A stretch of 36,073 nt of DNA from an uncultured Desulfovibrio sp. (GTDB lineage: Bacteria; Desulfobacterota; Desulfovibrionia; Desulfovibrionales; Desulfovibrionaceae): positions 1 to 36,073 of the forward strand of contig UQJT01000027.1 in NCBI GenBank assembly GCA_900541395.1, written 5' to 3'. A program made the position numbers and the translations under genes. Positions 19,059-28,556 of this stretch are shown here, in pieces; the stretch's first letter is position 1; every line of letters starts with the position of its first letter. The notes under the pieces were generated by a model. The model had not been told where the DNA came from and did not search any database. It saw only the letters and a program-made list of their open reading frames with translations.

Positions 19059-20708
19059 ATGCGACGCCCTATACTGGTATTGGCTCTTTGCCTGTTGGTT
19101 GCCGCCTGCGTGCCGCAGACGGCCCGGACGCAATCCGGAGATGGAGGGATGGATTCTCTTGTTTCACGCGACGCCTTGGTGGGCGTATGGCAAAACGCGA
19201 AGGGCGCGCATTTCTGTCTGGATGCGGACGGCGCGCTCGGTCTGCCGGGTCAGACGGCGCGTTCCGGCCTGAGCTGGTCTCTGCAGGGCGATGTTCTGAC
19301 CTTGCGCACTCTCGATACCCCGGGCGGTCGGCCGTTGGAGGAAAGATTGGGCGTGACGCGCGCCGGAGCCTCCCGCCTGGAACTGCGCGCGCCGGACGGG
19401 ACCGTCCTGACCTGGCGCAAAAGCCGGGACGCGGTGGGCCGTCTGAACGGCACGGTAATCTATCGGGAGCGTATGGCTCTGCCTCCCTCGGTGGTGGTCG
19501 GCGCCCAGCTGTATTTACGCGGTTCGGACGTGCCCGTGGCTTCGTCTCTGGCCGTGGAGTCCGGTCAGGGCGTGTTGCCCTTCCGCGTATATTATTTGGT
19601 CAAAGATATGGGGGGGGCCGAAGAAGCGTTGCTGCGCGCGACCGTTTCCTACGAAACCGAGAGTCTGTTCGCCACGCCGTCGCCGGTGACGGTGCGGCTC
19701 GACCAGACTCCCGAGGTGCTGTTGCAGCGGACCATGCCCGGCGAAGGCGAACCGGCGCCCCTGGCCGTGCCCGCTCAGTTTCGCGGCACGGCCGGGAGCG
19801 CGGACGGCACGGTGACCCTGACCCTCTATCTGGAACCGGACGGCCTGTACTTGCTGCACACGGAAAAGTCCTCCTCCGAAGAGGCCACAGTGAGCGCGGG
19901 GCGCTGGCGGCAAATCGACCGCAACCATACGGTTCAGCTTGTGCATGGCGCGGACGAACCGCTGTCCGCCGCTCTGCGCCCGGCGGGCAGCCTGCTGCTG
20001 ACCACGCCCGACGCCCCCCGGGGCGAGATGGAATTGCGCCCCACCGTGCAGGCCCTGCCCGATCATCCGTTCCGGGTATTGGGCGTGTTCCGCATGCAAG
20101 ACGGCCGAGCCTCGTTGACGGAATGCGCCTCCGGGCTTGATTTCGCGGTGAAGACCGAGGGAGCGGATTTTCCGGCCTTGCGTTCGGCGTATGACAGGGA
20201 CGTGAAAAAAGCCGGAGAACCGCTGCTGGTGGTATGCGAGGGCACGGTGCGCCACCGCGCGGGCGCGTCGCCGCGCGTCGGCTCCGGGGACGACAGCCAC
20301 CTTCTGGAAATCACTCGGTTTGTGGAAGCGCGTCCGGGCAAAACCTGCGCCGAACCCTATGCTTCGTCGCCGCTCATGCAGACCTACTGGCGGCTTATAA
20401 CCCTGAACGGGCAGCCCGCCCGGGCTTTTCCGGATCAGGCCGAGCCTCATCTCATCCTGCGCGACGGCGGCCAGGCGGCCGGGTCCGACGGCTGCAACAA
20501 TTTTTTCATGCAGTGGAAAAGTTCGGGCAGTTCGATGAGCTTCGAGCCTGGGGGCAGCACGCTCATGATGTGCCCCCAGGGCGACGAGCAGGCCCGAGCC
20601 TTCAAGGAAACCCTGGCCGGCGTGGATGCCTGGTCCATCACCGGTTCGGTGCTCGAACTGAGCAAGGGCGGCAAGCCCGTGGCCACCTTCGAGGCTGTGG
20701 CCCTGTAA
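19059..20708 (+). CDS. Mosaic envelope lipoprotein with YbaY-, NlpE- and META-like domains
   Basis: The 549-residue protein has a lipoprotein signal peptide with lipobox LVAAC (C17). ATG 19059 follows AAGGAG by 5 bases. Domains, by pattern: residues about 38-122, a small beta domain with GVWQN...FCLDADGAL; about 128-212, YbaY-like (GTVIYRERMALPPSVVVGAQL...PFRVYYLV); about 240-330, an NlpE-N or lipocalin-like beta domain; about 336-430, resembling the NlpE C-terminal/COG3650 fold (FRMQDGRASLTEC...PLLVVCEG); about 440-549, a META/HslJ domain (YWRLITLNGQ, GSDGCNNFF, STLMMCP). These domains are linked with envelope stress and surface sensing. Function is unknown. A G8 run (19610-19617) lies in the YbaY-like part. 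The domain assignments are from motif memory and are less sure for the middle parts. Confidence 0.75.
   Translation: MRRPILVLALCLLVAACVPQTARTQSGDGGMDSLVSRDALVGVWQNAKGAHFCLDADGALGLPGQTARSGLSWSLQGDVLTLRTLDTPGGRPLEERLGVTRAGASRLELRAPDGTVLTWRKSRDAVGRLNGTVIYRERMALPPSVVVGAQLYLRGSDVPVASSLAVESGQGVLPFRVYYLVKDMGGAEEALLRATVSYETESLFATPSPVTVRLDQTPEVLLQRTMPGEGEPAPLAVPAQFRGTAGSADGTVTLTLYLEPDGLYLLHTEKSSSEEATVSAGRWRQIDRNHTVQLVHGADEPLSAALRPAGSLLLTTPDAPRGEMELRPTVQALPDHPFRVLGVFRMQDGRASLTECASGLDFAVKTEGADFPALRSAYDRDVKKAGEPLLVVCEGTVRHRAGASPRVGSGDDSHLLEITRFVEARPGKTCAEPYASSPLMQTYWRLITLNGQPARAFPDQAEPHLILRDGGQAAGSDGCNNFFMQWKSSGSSMSFEPGGSTLMMCPQGDEQARAFKETLAGVDAWSITGSVLELSKGGKPVATFEAVAL
19610..19617 (+). repeat. G8 homopolymer inside the lipoprotein gene
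   Basis: Eight consecutive G bases encode Met-Gly-Gly-Ala at residues 184-187. Tracts of eight or more G are slippage-prone in several bacteria. A one-base change would truncate the lipoprotein after its first third. Two other G8 runs in the window (3927-3934 and 35821-35828) are non-coding. Confidence 0.6.
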
Positions 20709-20823
20709 TCCGTCCGATGGGGCCGCGGGCCGGGGCCATGCCCCTCGTTCATACGGGCGGCCGTACAGACTTCATGTCCGTTGGCGAACAGCGCGAGGCG
20801 CAAGGTCCCCGCGCCTTCCGCGA

Positions 20824-21681
20824 TCAGAGCAGTCCGTTTCTGCGTTTCCAGGCCTGCGCGGTGTTGGCGAGCAACTGGGAAATGGTCATGGGGCCGATGC
20901 CGCCCGGTACGGGGGTCAGGGCCGAGGCTTTACGGGACACGGCCTCGAAGTCCACGTCGCCGCACAAAGCGTTTTCCTGTCGGTTGATGCCGATGTCGAC
21001 GACTACCGCCCCTTCTTTGACCATGTCGGCCGTGATGAAGCGGGGTTTGCCCAGGGCGGTGAACAGAAAATCCGCCTGGCGGCACTCATCGGCCAGATGG
21101 CGGGTGCCGGAATGGCACATGGTGACCGTGGCGTTGTTTTCACGCGAACCGAGCATCAGGGCCAGGGGACGCCCCACCAGATTGCTTCGCCCCACCACCA
21201 CGGCTTTTTGGCCGTCCACGGACAGCCCGTAGTGGCGCAGCAGGGCCATGACCCCCGCGGGCGTGCAGGGACGCAGTCCGGGCAGGCCCATGGCCAGGCG
21301 GCCCTGATTGTCGGGATGCAGACCGTCCACATCCTTGCGCGGGCTGATGGCCTCCAGGCAGGGCTGAGCCTTGAGGCCGACGGGCAGGGGCAATTGGAGC
21401 AAAATGCCGTCCACCTCGTCGTCCACGTTGAGTTGTGAAATGCGGTGCTCCAGATCGCTCTGTCTGGTGTCGGCGGGCAGACGGTAGGTGACGGACCGGA
21501 TACCCGCCTCGGCGCAGGCCCGTTCCTTGTTGCGCACGTAAACCTGCGAGGCCGGATCATCGCCCACCAGCAGCACGGCCAGGCCGGGCGCGCGCCCGGC
21601 TTCGGGCGTCAGGGCCGCGATTTCCTCTTTGAGGGCCGCGCGCAGAGTCGCGGCCGTAGCCTTACCGTCCAGAAGCAGCAT
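20824..21681 (-). CDS. folD: Bifunctional methylenetetrahydrofolate dehydrogenase/cyclohydrolase FolD
   Basis: FolD interconverts 5,10-methylene-, methenyl- and 10-formyl-tetrahydrofolate in the cytoplasm. The 285-residue protein has the catalytic [13 protein letters not shown] segment (Y48, K52), then [10 protein letters not shown] (Q96) and [12 protein letters not shown] (Asp near 119). The NADP-binding [16 protein letters not shown] and the closing [18 protein letters not shown] are present. All key residues are intact and length is normal. ATG 21681 follows AAAGGA at suitable spacing. It is 66 bases after ftsK in the same direction and is probably the last gene of that unit. It faces the lipoprotein gene; the 115-base convergent gap has only weak short stems. 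Confidence 0.97.
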   Translation of the reverse strand: MLLLDGKATAATLRAALKEEIAALTPEAGRAPGLAVLLVGDDPASQVYVRNKERACAEAGIRSVTYRLPADTRQSDLEHRISQLNVDDEVDGILLQLPLPVGLKAQPCLEAISPRKDVDGLHPDNQGRLAMGLPGLRPCTPAGVMALLRHYGLSVDGQKAVVVGRSNLVGRPLALMLGSRENNATVTMCHSGTRHLADECRQADFLFTALGKPRFITADMVKEGAVVVDIGINRQENALCGDVDFEAVSRKASALTPVPGGIGPMTISQLLANTAQAWKRRNGLL

Positions 21682-21747
21682 AGGAGTCCTTTCCTTTGGT
21701 TCGCAGGTTAATCGGGGCCCGGGCGGAGTGGAAAAACGTCCGGAGGA

Positions 21748-24048
21748 TCAGGTTTTGACCACGTTGCGGGGTTTGGTGCTGTCTCCGGGCGTGACCAGGC
21801 CGTCGCGTTCCATTTGTTCCACAAAACGGGCCGCGCGGTTGAAGCCCACCCGGAAGCGCCGTTGCAGCAGCGAAATGGACACCCGGCCCTGTTCGCGCAC
21901 GAACTGCACGGCTTCGGCGTACACCGGGTCGTCCACCACGTCGTTCTTATCCGGGCCGGGCCTGCCGTCGGCCTCGGGGGCGGGGCCTTCGGGCTCGGTC
22001 CCGAAGTCGGCGAAGTCCACTTTGTAGGCGGGCTTCTGCTGTTTTTTCCAGTAGCCTACCACGGCGTTCACCTCGTCGTCGCTGACGAAGGCGCCGTGCA
22101 GGCGCTGAAGTTTGCCGCCGCTGGGCTTGAACAGCATGTCGCCTTTGCCGAGCAGGGCTTCGGCCCCGATGCTGTCCAGAATGGTGCGCGAATCGTGATG
22201 GCTGGTTACCTGGAAGGCGACGCGGCAGGGGAAGTTGGCCTTTATGAGCCCGGTCACCACATCCACGCTGGGGCGCTGAGTGGCGATGATCAGATGAATG
22301 CCGGCCGCGCGCGCGAGTTGGGCCAGGCGCACGATGCTGCTTTCCACCTCTTTGCCTTTGCTCATCATAAGATCGGCCAGTTCGTCCACGATGACGACCA
22401 GAAACGGCATGGGCTCCAGAACCTCGGGCGCGTCGTCGATGTCCGGGGGCGTATCGTCGACCGGGGCAGCGTCGCTTTGCCGGGCCAGTTTTTCGTTGTA
22501 GCCCGTGATGTTGCGCACTCCCGTGCGACGGAACAGTTCGTAACGACGGTCCATTTCCTCAATGGCCCATAAAAGGGCGTTTTTGGCCAGGTCCATTTCG
22601 GTGACCACGGGGTGCACCAAATGGGGCAGATCGGCGTACATCGCCAGTTCCACCCGTTTGGGGTCCACCAGCAGCATCTGCACCTCATCGGGCCGGGCCT
22701 TGTACAGCAGGCTGAGGATGATGGCGTTGAGGCACACGCTTTTGCCCGCGCCGGTGGCTCCGGCCACCAGCAGGTGGGGCATTTTGGCCAGGTCGGCGGC
22801 CACCGGGCGGCCTCCGATGTCCTTGCCCAAAGCCACGGTCAGCAACGAGGACGAATTGCGGAAGGTGTCGTTCTGCACAATTTCCCGAAAACTCACCGTG
22901 GCCCGTTTTTCATTGGGAATTTCCACACCCACGGTATCCGTGCCGGGAATGGGAGCCTGGATGCGCACGGCCACGGCTTTGAGCGACATGGCCAGGTCCG
23001 GCGCCAGAGAGGCGATGCGGCTGGCTTTGACGCCGGGGTCGGGCCGCACTTCGAACATGGTGACCACCGGACCGGGCGTGACTTTGGCCAGTTTGGCCTG
23101 CACGCCGAAGTTTTGAAGGCAGGCCATGAGCGCGTTGCCCTTGGCGTCCAGCACGGCGGGGTCGGGCCGGACGGCGTCTTTATCCGCGGGTAAAGGCGCC
23201 AGCAGGTCGAAAGAGGGCAGGGGCAGACGGGAGTCCTCGGCCTGTTTGCCGCTTGCGTCCTTTTTTTTGTCCCGAAAGTGGCCGAGCAGGCCTTCCGATT
23301 TGAGCGGCTTGGCCGGGGACTTGGATTTATTCCCCGCTTTGCCCGCGGCCGGGATCGACGCGGTGTCGGCCCGGCCCGGCCGGTCAATCTCGATATCCAG
23401 CACCGGCGCGGTCTTGTCGGCGGCCTTGGCCTTGCCTTTCAGGCCGTCGGCCGAGGGCAAGGCCAGTTTGGGCCGGGGCAACCGCACAGGGGGCAGCTTG
23501 GGTTTGGGCATGGTCTTGACTTTACGGGCGGTGGCGCTCACTCCCCGACCGGTGAGCGCCAGCCACGAGATTTTGAACGACAGTTCCATGCCCGCCAGCA
23601 GGGCGAAAAACCAGACCAGCCCCGATCCGGCCGGGCTGAACACCCGGTGCCCGGTGGCATACAGCCAGGCTCCGAGCACTCCGCCTCCGCGCACGTCGCG
23701 GATACCCAGGTTCCACGCCTCGGCCACGGTAATGAGACACGCGGCCAGCAGCAGATACCCTATCCAGCGATACCAGGGCAGGACGAACCAGGTGGACACC
23801 AGGCCCGCGCCCATGGCGATGAAGAACAGAGCCCACAGATAGGAGGCGAAGCCGAAGATGTCGGTGAGAAAACCGGAAAGATAAGCGCCGAACAGGCCCG
23901 CCGCGTTGCGGATAAGCGCCCCCCCGCTGACCGATTGGTTAAGGGTGGGGTCTTTTATGTCGAAAGTCCACAGGCTGAGCAGGATCAGCAATCCGCAGAA
24001 GATGAAGAACAGGCCGAGCAGTTCCCGGATCAGTTTCTGTCCGTTCGT
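21748..24048 (-). CDS. ftsK: DNA translocase FtsK, start codon apparently ACG
   Basis: FtsK pumps chromosome DNA at the division septum and activates XerCD. From the proposed start the protein has 766 residues: four membrane segments in the first 165, a Pro/Lys-rich linker, then the motor domain with GATGAGKS (about 430-437) and the FLVVIVDELADLMM Walker B. The C-terminal winged-helix gamma domain (about 695-760, QGRVSISLLQRRFRVGFNRAARFV) reads KOPS sites. No ATG, GTG or TTG lies where the family start belongs. The first TTG (23991) would cut the first membrane segment. Between the upstream in-frame stop and that TTG, only ACG at 24048 sits 6 bases after a good AAGGAG, giving (M)NGQKLIRELLGLFF. 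The start is therefore tentative, but the gene call is firm. Confidence 0.9.
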   Translation of the reverse strand, partial: TNGQKLIRELLGLFFIFCGLLILLSLWTFDIKDPTLNQSVSGGALIRNAAGLFGAYLSGFLTDIFGFASYLWALFFIAMGAGLVSTWFVLPWYRWIGYLLLAACLITVAEAWNLGIRDVRGGGVLGAWLYATGHRVFSPAGSGLVWFFALLAGMELSFKISWLALTGRGVSATARKVKTMPKPKLPPVRLPRPKLALPSADGLKGKAKAADKTAPVLDIEIDRPGRADTASIPAAGKAGNKSKSPAKPLKSEGLLGHFRDKKKDASGKQAEDSRLPLPSFDLLAPLPADKDAVRPDPAVLDAKGNALMACLQNFGVQAKLAKVTPGPVVTMFEVRPDPGVKASRIASLAPDLAMSLKAVAVRIQAPIPGTDTVGVEIPNEKRATVSFREIVQNDTFRNSSSLLTVALGKDIGGRPVAADLAKMPHLLVAGATGAGKSVCLNAIILSLLYKARPDEVQMLLVDPKRVELAMYADLPHLVHPVVTEMDLAKNALLWAIEEMDRRYELFRRTGVRNITGYNEKLARQSDAAPVDDTPPDIDDAPEVLEPMPFLVVIVDELADLMMSKGKEVESSIVRLAQLARAAGIHLIIATQRPSVDVVTGLIKANFPCRVAFQVTSHHDSRTILDSIGAEALLGKGDMLFKPSGGKLQRLHGAFVSDDEVNAVVGYWKKQQKPAYKVDFADFGTEPEGPAPEADGRPGPDKNDVVDDPVYAEAVQFVREQGRVSISLLQRRFRVGFNRAARFVEQMERDGLVTPGDSTKPRNVVKT

Positions 24049-24210
24049 GACAGGCTCCTTGCGCCGTCAGAGCGTATCCCCGGGGAAAACGCTCCGCTGG
24101 GCGCGGGTACGCGCCGTCCGCCGCGCGGGCGCGATTCGCGCCGACATAGGCCGAAACGGGCGTGGGTTGACACAGGTTGGCGGCATACGCCGCGATTGAT
24201 GCCGGACGGA

Positions 24211-24233
24211 GCGGGGCGGACGGACCGCCCCGC
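24211..24233 (-). terminator. GC hairpin after efp
   Basis: GCGGGGCGG (24211-24219) and CCGCCCCGC (24225-24233) form a 9-bp stem with a 5-base loop, 22 bases after the efp stop. No T-run follows, so it may only slow transcription into ftsK. The rest of the 207-base efp-ftsK gap shows no gene. Confidence 0.5.
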
Positions 24234-24255
24234 CCGAAGACGGGGAGAACGACGT

Positions 24256-24813
24256 TTATTCGCGGCCCAGATATTCGCGGGTGCGGGTGTCCACCTTGAT
24301 TTTGTCGCCTTCGTTGATAAACAGCGGCACCTGGACGGTGACGCCGGTTTCCAGCACGGCGGGCTTGGTCACGTTGGACACGGTGTCGCCCTTGGCGCCC
24401 GGCTCGGTTTTGGTCACTTCCAGCACCAGGCTGACCGGAATTTCAATGTCGATGGGTTCGCCGTTATACAGCAGCACGCGACATTCCTGGGCGTCCTTCA
24501 AAAAGGCCGACTTGCCGCCTGTGAATTCTTCGGCCAGGTGAAGCTGTTCGTAGGTGACCATATCCATGAACACCAAATCCTTGCCTTCATGGTACAGGAA
24601 CTGCATGTCCCGCTGTTCCATGTCCGGTTTGCCCACTTTTTCTCCGGACCGAAAGGTGTTGTCCACCGTGCGGCCGTTCAGGATGTTGCGCAGCTTGGTG
24701 CGCACCATGGCGCCGCCCTTGCCGGGCTTGAAGTGCTGGAATTCAACGATTTCGTACGGGGTGCCGTCGAGTTCGATTTTGAGACCTCTGCGAAAATCGG
24801 TAGTGGAATACAT
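24256..24813 (-). CDS. efp: Translation elongation factor P
   Basis: EF-P rescues ribosomes stalled on polyproline by binding between the P and E sites. The 185-residue protein shows the three-domain pattern: [39 protein letters not shown] in domain [15 protein letters not shown] in domain II, and a closing [25 protein letters not shown]. The tip of the domain I loop is PGKGGA with lysine at residue 32, so a lysine-type modification (EpmAB) or none is expected rather than arginine rhamnosylation. No epm gene is in the window. GGAGG lies 4 bases before the ATG. It is 18 bases after aroQ, in the same direction. Confidence 0.98.
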   Translation of the reverse strand: MYSTTDFRRGLKIELDGTPYEIVEFQHFKPGKGGAMVRTKLRNILNGRTVDNTFRSGEKVGKPDMEQRDMQFLYHEGKDLVFMDMVTYEQLHLAEEFTGGKSAFLKDAQECRVLLYNGEPIDIEIPVSLVLEVTKTEPGAKGDTVSNVTKPAVLETGVTVQVPLFINEGDKIKVDTRTREYLGRE

Positions 24814-24831
24814 GCTGCCTCCGGGCGGGGT

Positions 24832-25296
24832 TCAGGAATGCTGGCGGTTGAGGTGAAAAACAAGGGCCTGAACGGCCAGGGCGTACGAGGCCAGGCCGAA
24901 GCCCGAAACGACGCCCAGGCACTGTTTGGCCATATAGCTGTGCCGGCGGATGGGGTCTTCCGTGCGGGCGAACACGTTGCTCACGTGCACCTCCACGCAG
25001 GGCAGGCCGATCCAGGCCAGACAATCGGCCAGGGCCAGGCTGGTGTGGGTGAGGGCGCCGGCGTTGAACGCCACGCCGTCCACACCCTCGGCCCGGGCCT
25101 GTTCCAGACGATCGATGAGCGCGCCCTCGTGGTTGGACTGGAAAAACTCCAGAGTTACGTCGTCCGCCGCCGAGCCCAGGAATTCCCGCACCAGCCTTGG
25201 CACGGCGTCCAGACCCTCGCGGCCGTATATCTCCGGCTGACGGCGGCCGAGAGCCCCCAGATTGGGGCCGTTGAGCACAAGAATGCGGTAGGGCAT
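24832..25296 (-). CDS. aroQ: 3-dehydroquinate dehydratase, type II
   Basis: AroQ dehydrates 3-dehydroquinate in the shikimate pathway and works as a dodecamer. The 154-residue protein has RILVLNGPNLGALGRRQPEIYG, with the flexible-loop arginine and catalytic tyrosine. FFQSNHEGALIDRLEQA, FNAGALTHTSLALADCL, and EVHVSNVFARTEDPIRRHS with the catalytic histidine follow. All are the type II motifs; the unrelated type I enzyme is excluded. ATG 25296 follows AAGGA by 5 bases. The frame extends upstream without a better start. It is the first gene of the group aroQ-efp-ftsK-folD and is divergent from engB, with about 155 bases between. Confidence 0.96.
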   Translation of the reverse strand: MPYRILVLNGPNLGALGRRQPEIYGREGLDAVPRLVREFLGSAADDVTLEFFQSNHEGALIDRLEQARAEGVDGVAFNAGALTHTSLALADCLAWIGLPCVEVHVSNVFARTEDPIRRHSYMAKQCLGVVSGFGLASYALAVQALVFHLNRQHS

Positions 25297-25451
25297 GGCG
25301 GTCCTTGTCGACGGGCGTTTAAGGCGGGGCGGTATGGCCGCGAGGCCGTCCGCGTTGCGTTTTGGGCCGGACGGGGCTACCTTTGCGGAACTCCCCTGAA
25401 AACATCTAATTTTGTCGATACGGCCCCTTCTTGTCAACCGTGCGAGGATTC

Positions 25452-26195
25452 ATGAACTCCCCTTCCGACCGGACGTCCCCGCCCGTCGCTTCCGCAGACG
25501 ACGCGGCTTCTTTCGGCCGCGCGCCTTCCTCCGAATGCGCGCCCTCTCTTGAAAAAACGCCCCCCGCGCCCACGCTGGAACTGGCGGCCACCCTGTTTAC
25601 CCTGGAGCAACTGCGCGCCGCCGTGCCCGATGCCGTCCAGCTTGCCTTGGCCGGACGCTCCAATGTGGGCAAGTCGTCGCTGATCAACGCCCTGGCCCGC
25701 CGTCGGCAACTGGCCAAAATCAGCGCCACGCCGGGCAAGACGCGTTCGGTCAATCTGTTCCGGGCGCTGCCCGACGGCTTCTATCTGACCGATCTGCCGG
25801 GTTACGGTTACGCCCGTCGGGGCAAGGAGGAACGTCGAGCCTGGGGGACGTTGATCGAAACTTACCTGCGTGAAACGAAGCGCTTGCGGGCCGTGGTTCT
25901 GCTTCTGGACTGCCGTTTGCCGCCCCAGGCCGCGGACCGGGCCATGGTGGATTTCGCCCGGGTTCACCGTCTCTCTTTGTTGCCGGTGCTGACCAAGGCC
26001 GATAAGTGCAACCAGCGCGAACGGTCCGCCCGCCAGAAGGAATGGGCTCCCATGCTGGGAGGGGCGTCGGCTCTGCCGGTGTCGGCCCGAACCGGCCTGG
26101 GGCTGCCCGCTCTGTGGGCGTTGCTGCGTGAGGCGGCCTGCTCCGCTCCGCCGGAGATGCCCTCCCCGGAGCCTCCTTCCCCGGCCGCTCGCTGA
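25452..26195 (+). CDS. engB: Ribosome-biogenesis GTP-binding protein EngB (YihA/YsxC)
   Basis: EngB is a small GTPase needed for large-subunit assembly. The 247-residue protein carries GRSNVGKSS (G1, about 68-76), [11 protein letters not shown] (G2), DLPGYGYA (G3), LTKADK (G4) and a SART motif (G5) before the C-terminus. It has an unusual N-terminal extension of about 45 Ser/Pro/Ala-rich residues and a Pro-rich tail; most family members have about 200 residues. ATG 25452 is preceded by GAGG. A TTG further upstream is in frame but lacks a ribosome site. The helicase gene follows 36 bases later in the same direction, probably on the same transcript. Confidence 0.95.
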   Translation: MNSPSDRTSPPVASADDAASFGRAPSSECAPSLEKTPPAPTLELAATLFTLEQLRAAVPDAVQLALAGRSNVGKSSLINALARRRQLAKISATPGKTRSVNLFRALPDGFYLTDLPGYGYARRGKEERRAWGTLIETYLRETKRLRAVVLLLDCRLPPQAADRAMVDFARVHRLSLLPVLTKADKCNQRERSARQKEWAPMLGGASALPVSARTGLGLPALWALLREAACSAPPEMPSPEPPSPAAR

Positions 26196-26231
26196 CGCGG
26201 TCCGGTCCATTTTTTCGTCGGGAGGAACACC

Positions 26232-28556
26232 GTGGATATATCGCAACTCAACGAGGCTCAGCGCCAGGCGGTGACCGCGCCGGAGGGTCCGGTTCTGGTC
26301 ATCGCGGGCGCGGGCAGCGGCAAGACCCGCACCATCGTCCACAGGCTGGCCTGGTTGGTGGAGCAGGGGTGGTCGGCTCGCTCCATCCTCTTGTTGACCT
26401 TCACCCGCAAGGCCGCGCACGAAATGCTGGAGCGCGCTTCCCGGTTGCTCGATCAGGAGTTGATGGGCGTGCAGGGAGGCACCTTCCACGGATTCGCCTT
26501 TTCCGTGCTGCGCCGCTATCCTCCCGCCTGGGTGGAGGAGCGGGGCGCGGGCCTCAGCGTCATGGACGCGGCCGACAGCGGAGCCGCCATTCAGCACTGC
26601 AAGGAAACCCTGGGCATCGGCAAGGGCGACCGCACGTTTCCGCGTACCCAGGCCGTCATCGGCCTGCTCAGCAAAGCCCGCAACAAAGAACTGGACCTGG
26701 AAGAGATACTGCGGCGCGAGGCCCAACACCTGCTGCCCCACGCCGCGGACCTGGCGCGCCTGGGCGAGGCCTACGCCGCCTATCGGCGGGAACACGCCCT
26801 GCTGGACTACGACGATCTGCTGTTTGAACTGGAGGCCATGCTGCGCGAACGGCGCGACGTGCTGGAGCTTCAGCGTCGGCGTTTCCGTCAGATTCTGGTG
26901 GATGAGTATCAGGACACCAACAAGGTTCAGGCCCGACTGGTGCGACTCCTGGCCGGAGAGTCCGATACCGGAGGCAACGTCATGGCCGTGGGCGACGATG
27001 CCCAGTCCATTTACGCCTTTCGAGGGGCCACGGTGCACAACATTCTGGATTTCCCCCGTCTTTTTCCCGGCACGCGCATTGTGCGTTTGGAGGAGAATTA
27101 TCGTTCGATCCAGCCCGTGCTGGACGTGGCCAACGCCGTGCTTGAAAACGCGCCGGAAGGTTACCGTAAACGTCTGTTCTCGCGGCGCGAGGTGCCCGAC
27201 GGCGCGGCCGTGCGTTTGTATCGTCCTTTGAGCGATTTGTCCCAGGCCCAACTGGCCGCGCGCCGCATCGAGGAACTGCTGGACCGTTGCCGTCCCCGCG
27301 ACATCGCCGTGTTGTTCCGGGCGGGCTATCAGTCCTATCATCTGGAAGTGGAGTTGAACAAACGGGGGATACGCTTCCGCAAATACGGCGGTCTGCGCTA
27401 CGCCGAAGCCTCCCACGTCAAGGACGTGCTGGCCTTCGCCCGCCTGGTGGTCAATCCGCTGGACCTGCCCTCCTTCGAACGGGTGGCCGCTCTGTCCCGG
27501 GGCATAGGTCCCAAAACATCGCGCAAGCTGTACGATCTGGCCTCGCGCGGAGAGCAGGCAGCTCTGGCCAAAGCCTGCGCCCGTTATCCCGAATTCCGGG
27601 CCGACATCGAATTGGTCACGGCTCTGCGGCTGAAGGCGGCTTCGCCCGAGCGGGCGGTGGACGATATTTTGGAGCACTACCGGCCCCGCCTGGAGACTCT
27701 TTACCCCGACGACTGGCCCCGCCGCCTCCAGGGCTTGGAGGAACTGTCCACCATCGCCGCCACCTATGACGATCTGGCTCTGTTCATCGGCGATCTGTCG
27801 CTGGAAAGCCCGGAGGAGCAGGAGCAGGAAGAGGAACTGGAAAGAGTGGTGCTGTCCACGGTGCATTCGGCCAAGGGGTTGGAATGGTCCGCGGTGCTGA
27901 TCATCGATTTGGTGGAGGATCGCTTTCCTTCCCGTCACGCTCTGACCCGCCCCGACGATTTTGAGGAAGAACGTCGGCTGATGTACGTGGCGTGCACCCG
28001 CGCCCGCGATACCCTGGATTTGTTCGTGCCCATGACGTTGTTCAATCGGGCTGCGGGCGGCCAGGAACCGGCCACGCCCAGTCCCTTTGTGCGCGAGTTG
28101 CCCCTGGACGACCTGGAGGAAATCTACGAGGGCTACGGCGGCGCGGTGTCCCGCCGCAGTTCCCGGGCCGCCGCGCGGTCCGACACCTTGCCCGGCGTCA
28201 TGTTTTCACCCCTTTCCGCCCTTGCCCGACCTCGGATGGAGCAGCCCGAGCCCCCCGAGGATTTCGGCCCGTCGGAAGGCGAAGAGAGCGAGGAACTTCC
28301 CCGTGCCCGCCGCGCCCGTCGGGCGGTCGATCCGGATGCCGACTATCTGGCCGCGGTGGCCGCCGATCCCAACGCTGAAATTCCGCCCGACGCCGGTCGC
28401 GGCGTCAGGTCCTGTCGTCTGGGGTACTGCCGTCACCGGGTCTTCGGTCGGGGCAAGATCGTGGAGGAATTGCCCCCGGATAAGTACCGGGTCAATTTTC
28501 CGGGTTTTGGCCTCAAGGTCATTTTGGCCGCGTATCTGAGTCTGGAAAGTTCCTAA
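26232..28556 (+). CDS. uvrD: ATP-dependent DNA helicase UvrD/PcrA (superfamily 1A)
   Basis: UvrD/PcrA unwinds DNA 3' to 5' in excision and mismatch repair and removes stalled RNA polymerase. The 774-residue protein has LNEAQRQAV (Q motif), AGAGSGKT (motif I, 26-32), LTFTRKAAHEM (Ia), DEYQDTN (II, 224-230), GDDAQSIYAFRGA (III), ENYRS (IV), VHSAKGLEW (V) and RLMYVACTRARD (VI). The C-terminal about 45 residues (YCRHRVFGRGKIVE...) form the Tudor-like domain that contacts RNA polymerase. The GTG at 26232 lies 6 bases after GGAGG. Whether to call it uvrD or pcrA is only a naming choice. It follows engB closely. Confidence 0.95.
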   Translation: MDISQLNEAQRQAVTAPEGPVLVIAGAGSGKTRTIVHRLAWLVEQGWSARSILLLTFTRKAAHEMLERASRLLDQELMGVQGGTFHGFAFSVLRRYPPAWVEERGAGLSVMDAADSGAAIQHCKETLGIGKGDRTFPRTQAVIGLLSKARNKELDLEEILRREAQHLLPHAADLARLGEAYAAYRREHALLDYDDLLFELEAMLRERRDVLELQRRRFRQILVDEYQDTNKVQARLVRLLAGESDTGGNVMAVGDDAQSIYAFRGATVHNILDFPRLFPGTRIVRLEENYRSIQPVLDVANAVLENAPEGYRKRLFSRREVPDGAAVRLYRPLSDLSQAQLAARRIEELLDRCRPRDIAVLFRAGYQSYHLEVELNKRGIRFRKYGGLRYAEASHVKDVLAFARLVVNPLDLPSFERVAALSRGIGPKTSRKLYDLASRGEQAALAKACARYPEFRADIELVTALRLKAASPERAVDDILEHYRPRLETLYPDDWPRRLQGLEELSTIAATYDDLALFIGDLSLESPEEQEQEEELERVVLSTVHSAKGLEWSAVLIIDLVEDRFPSRHALTRPDDFEEERRLMYVACTRARDTLDLFVPMTLFNRAAGGQEPATPSPFVRELPLDDLEEIYEGYGGAVSRRSSRAAARSDTLPGVMFSPLSALARPRMEQPEPPEDFGPSEGEESEELPRARRARRAVDPDADYLAAVAADPNAEIPPDAGRGVRSCRLGYCRHRVFGRGKIVEELPPDKYRVNFPGFGLKVILAAYLSLESS

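Noticed and set aside
20732..20744. GGGGC-CAT-GCCCC stem after the lipoprotein gene as a terminator
   Set aside because: The stem is only 5 bp with no T-run, which is common by chance in GC-rich DNA.
25434..27938. Very long open frame (834 codons) on the minus strand opposite engB and uvrD
   Set aside because: Both plus-strand genes have complete family motifs and ribosome sites. The opposite frame shows only low-complexity Gly/Gln/His-rich sequence, as expected from an antisense reading of GC-rich genes.
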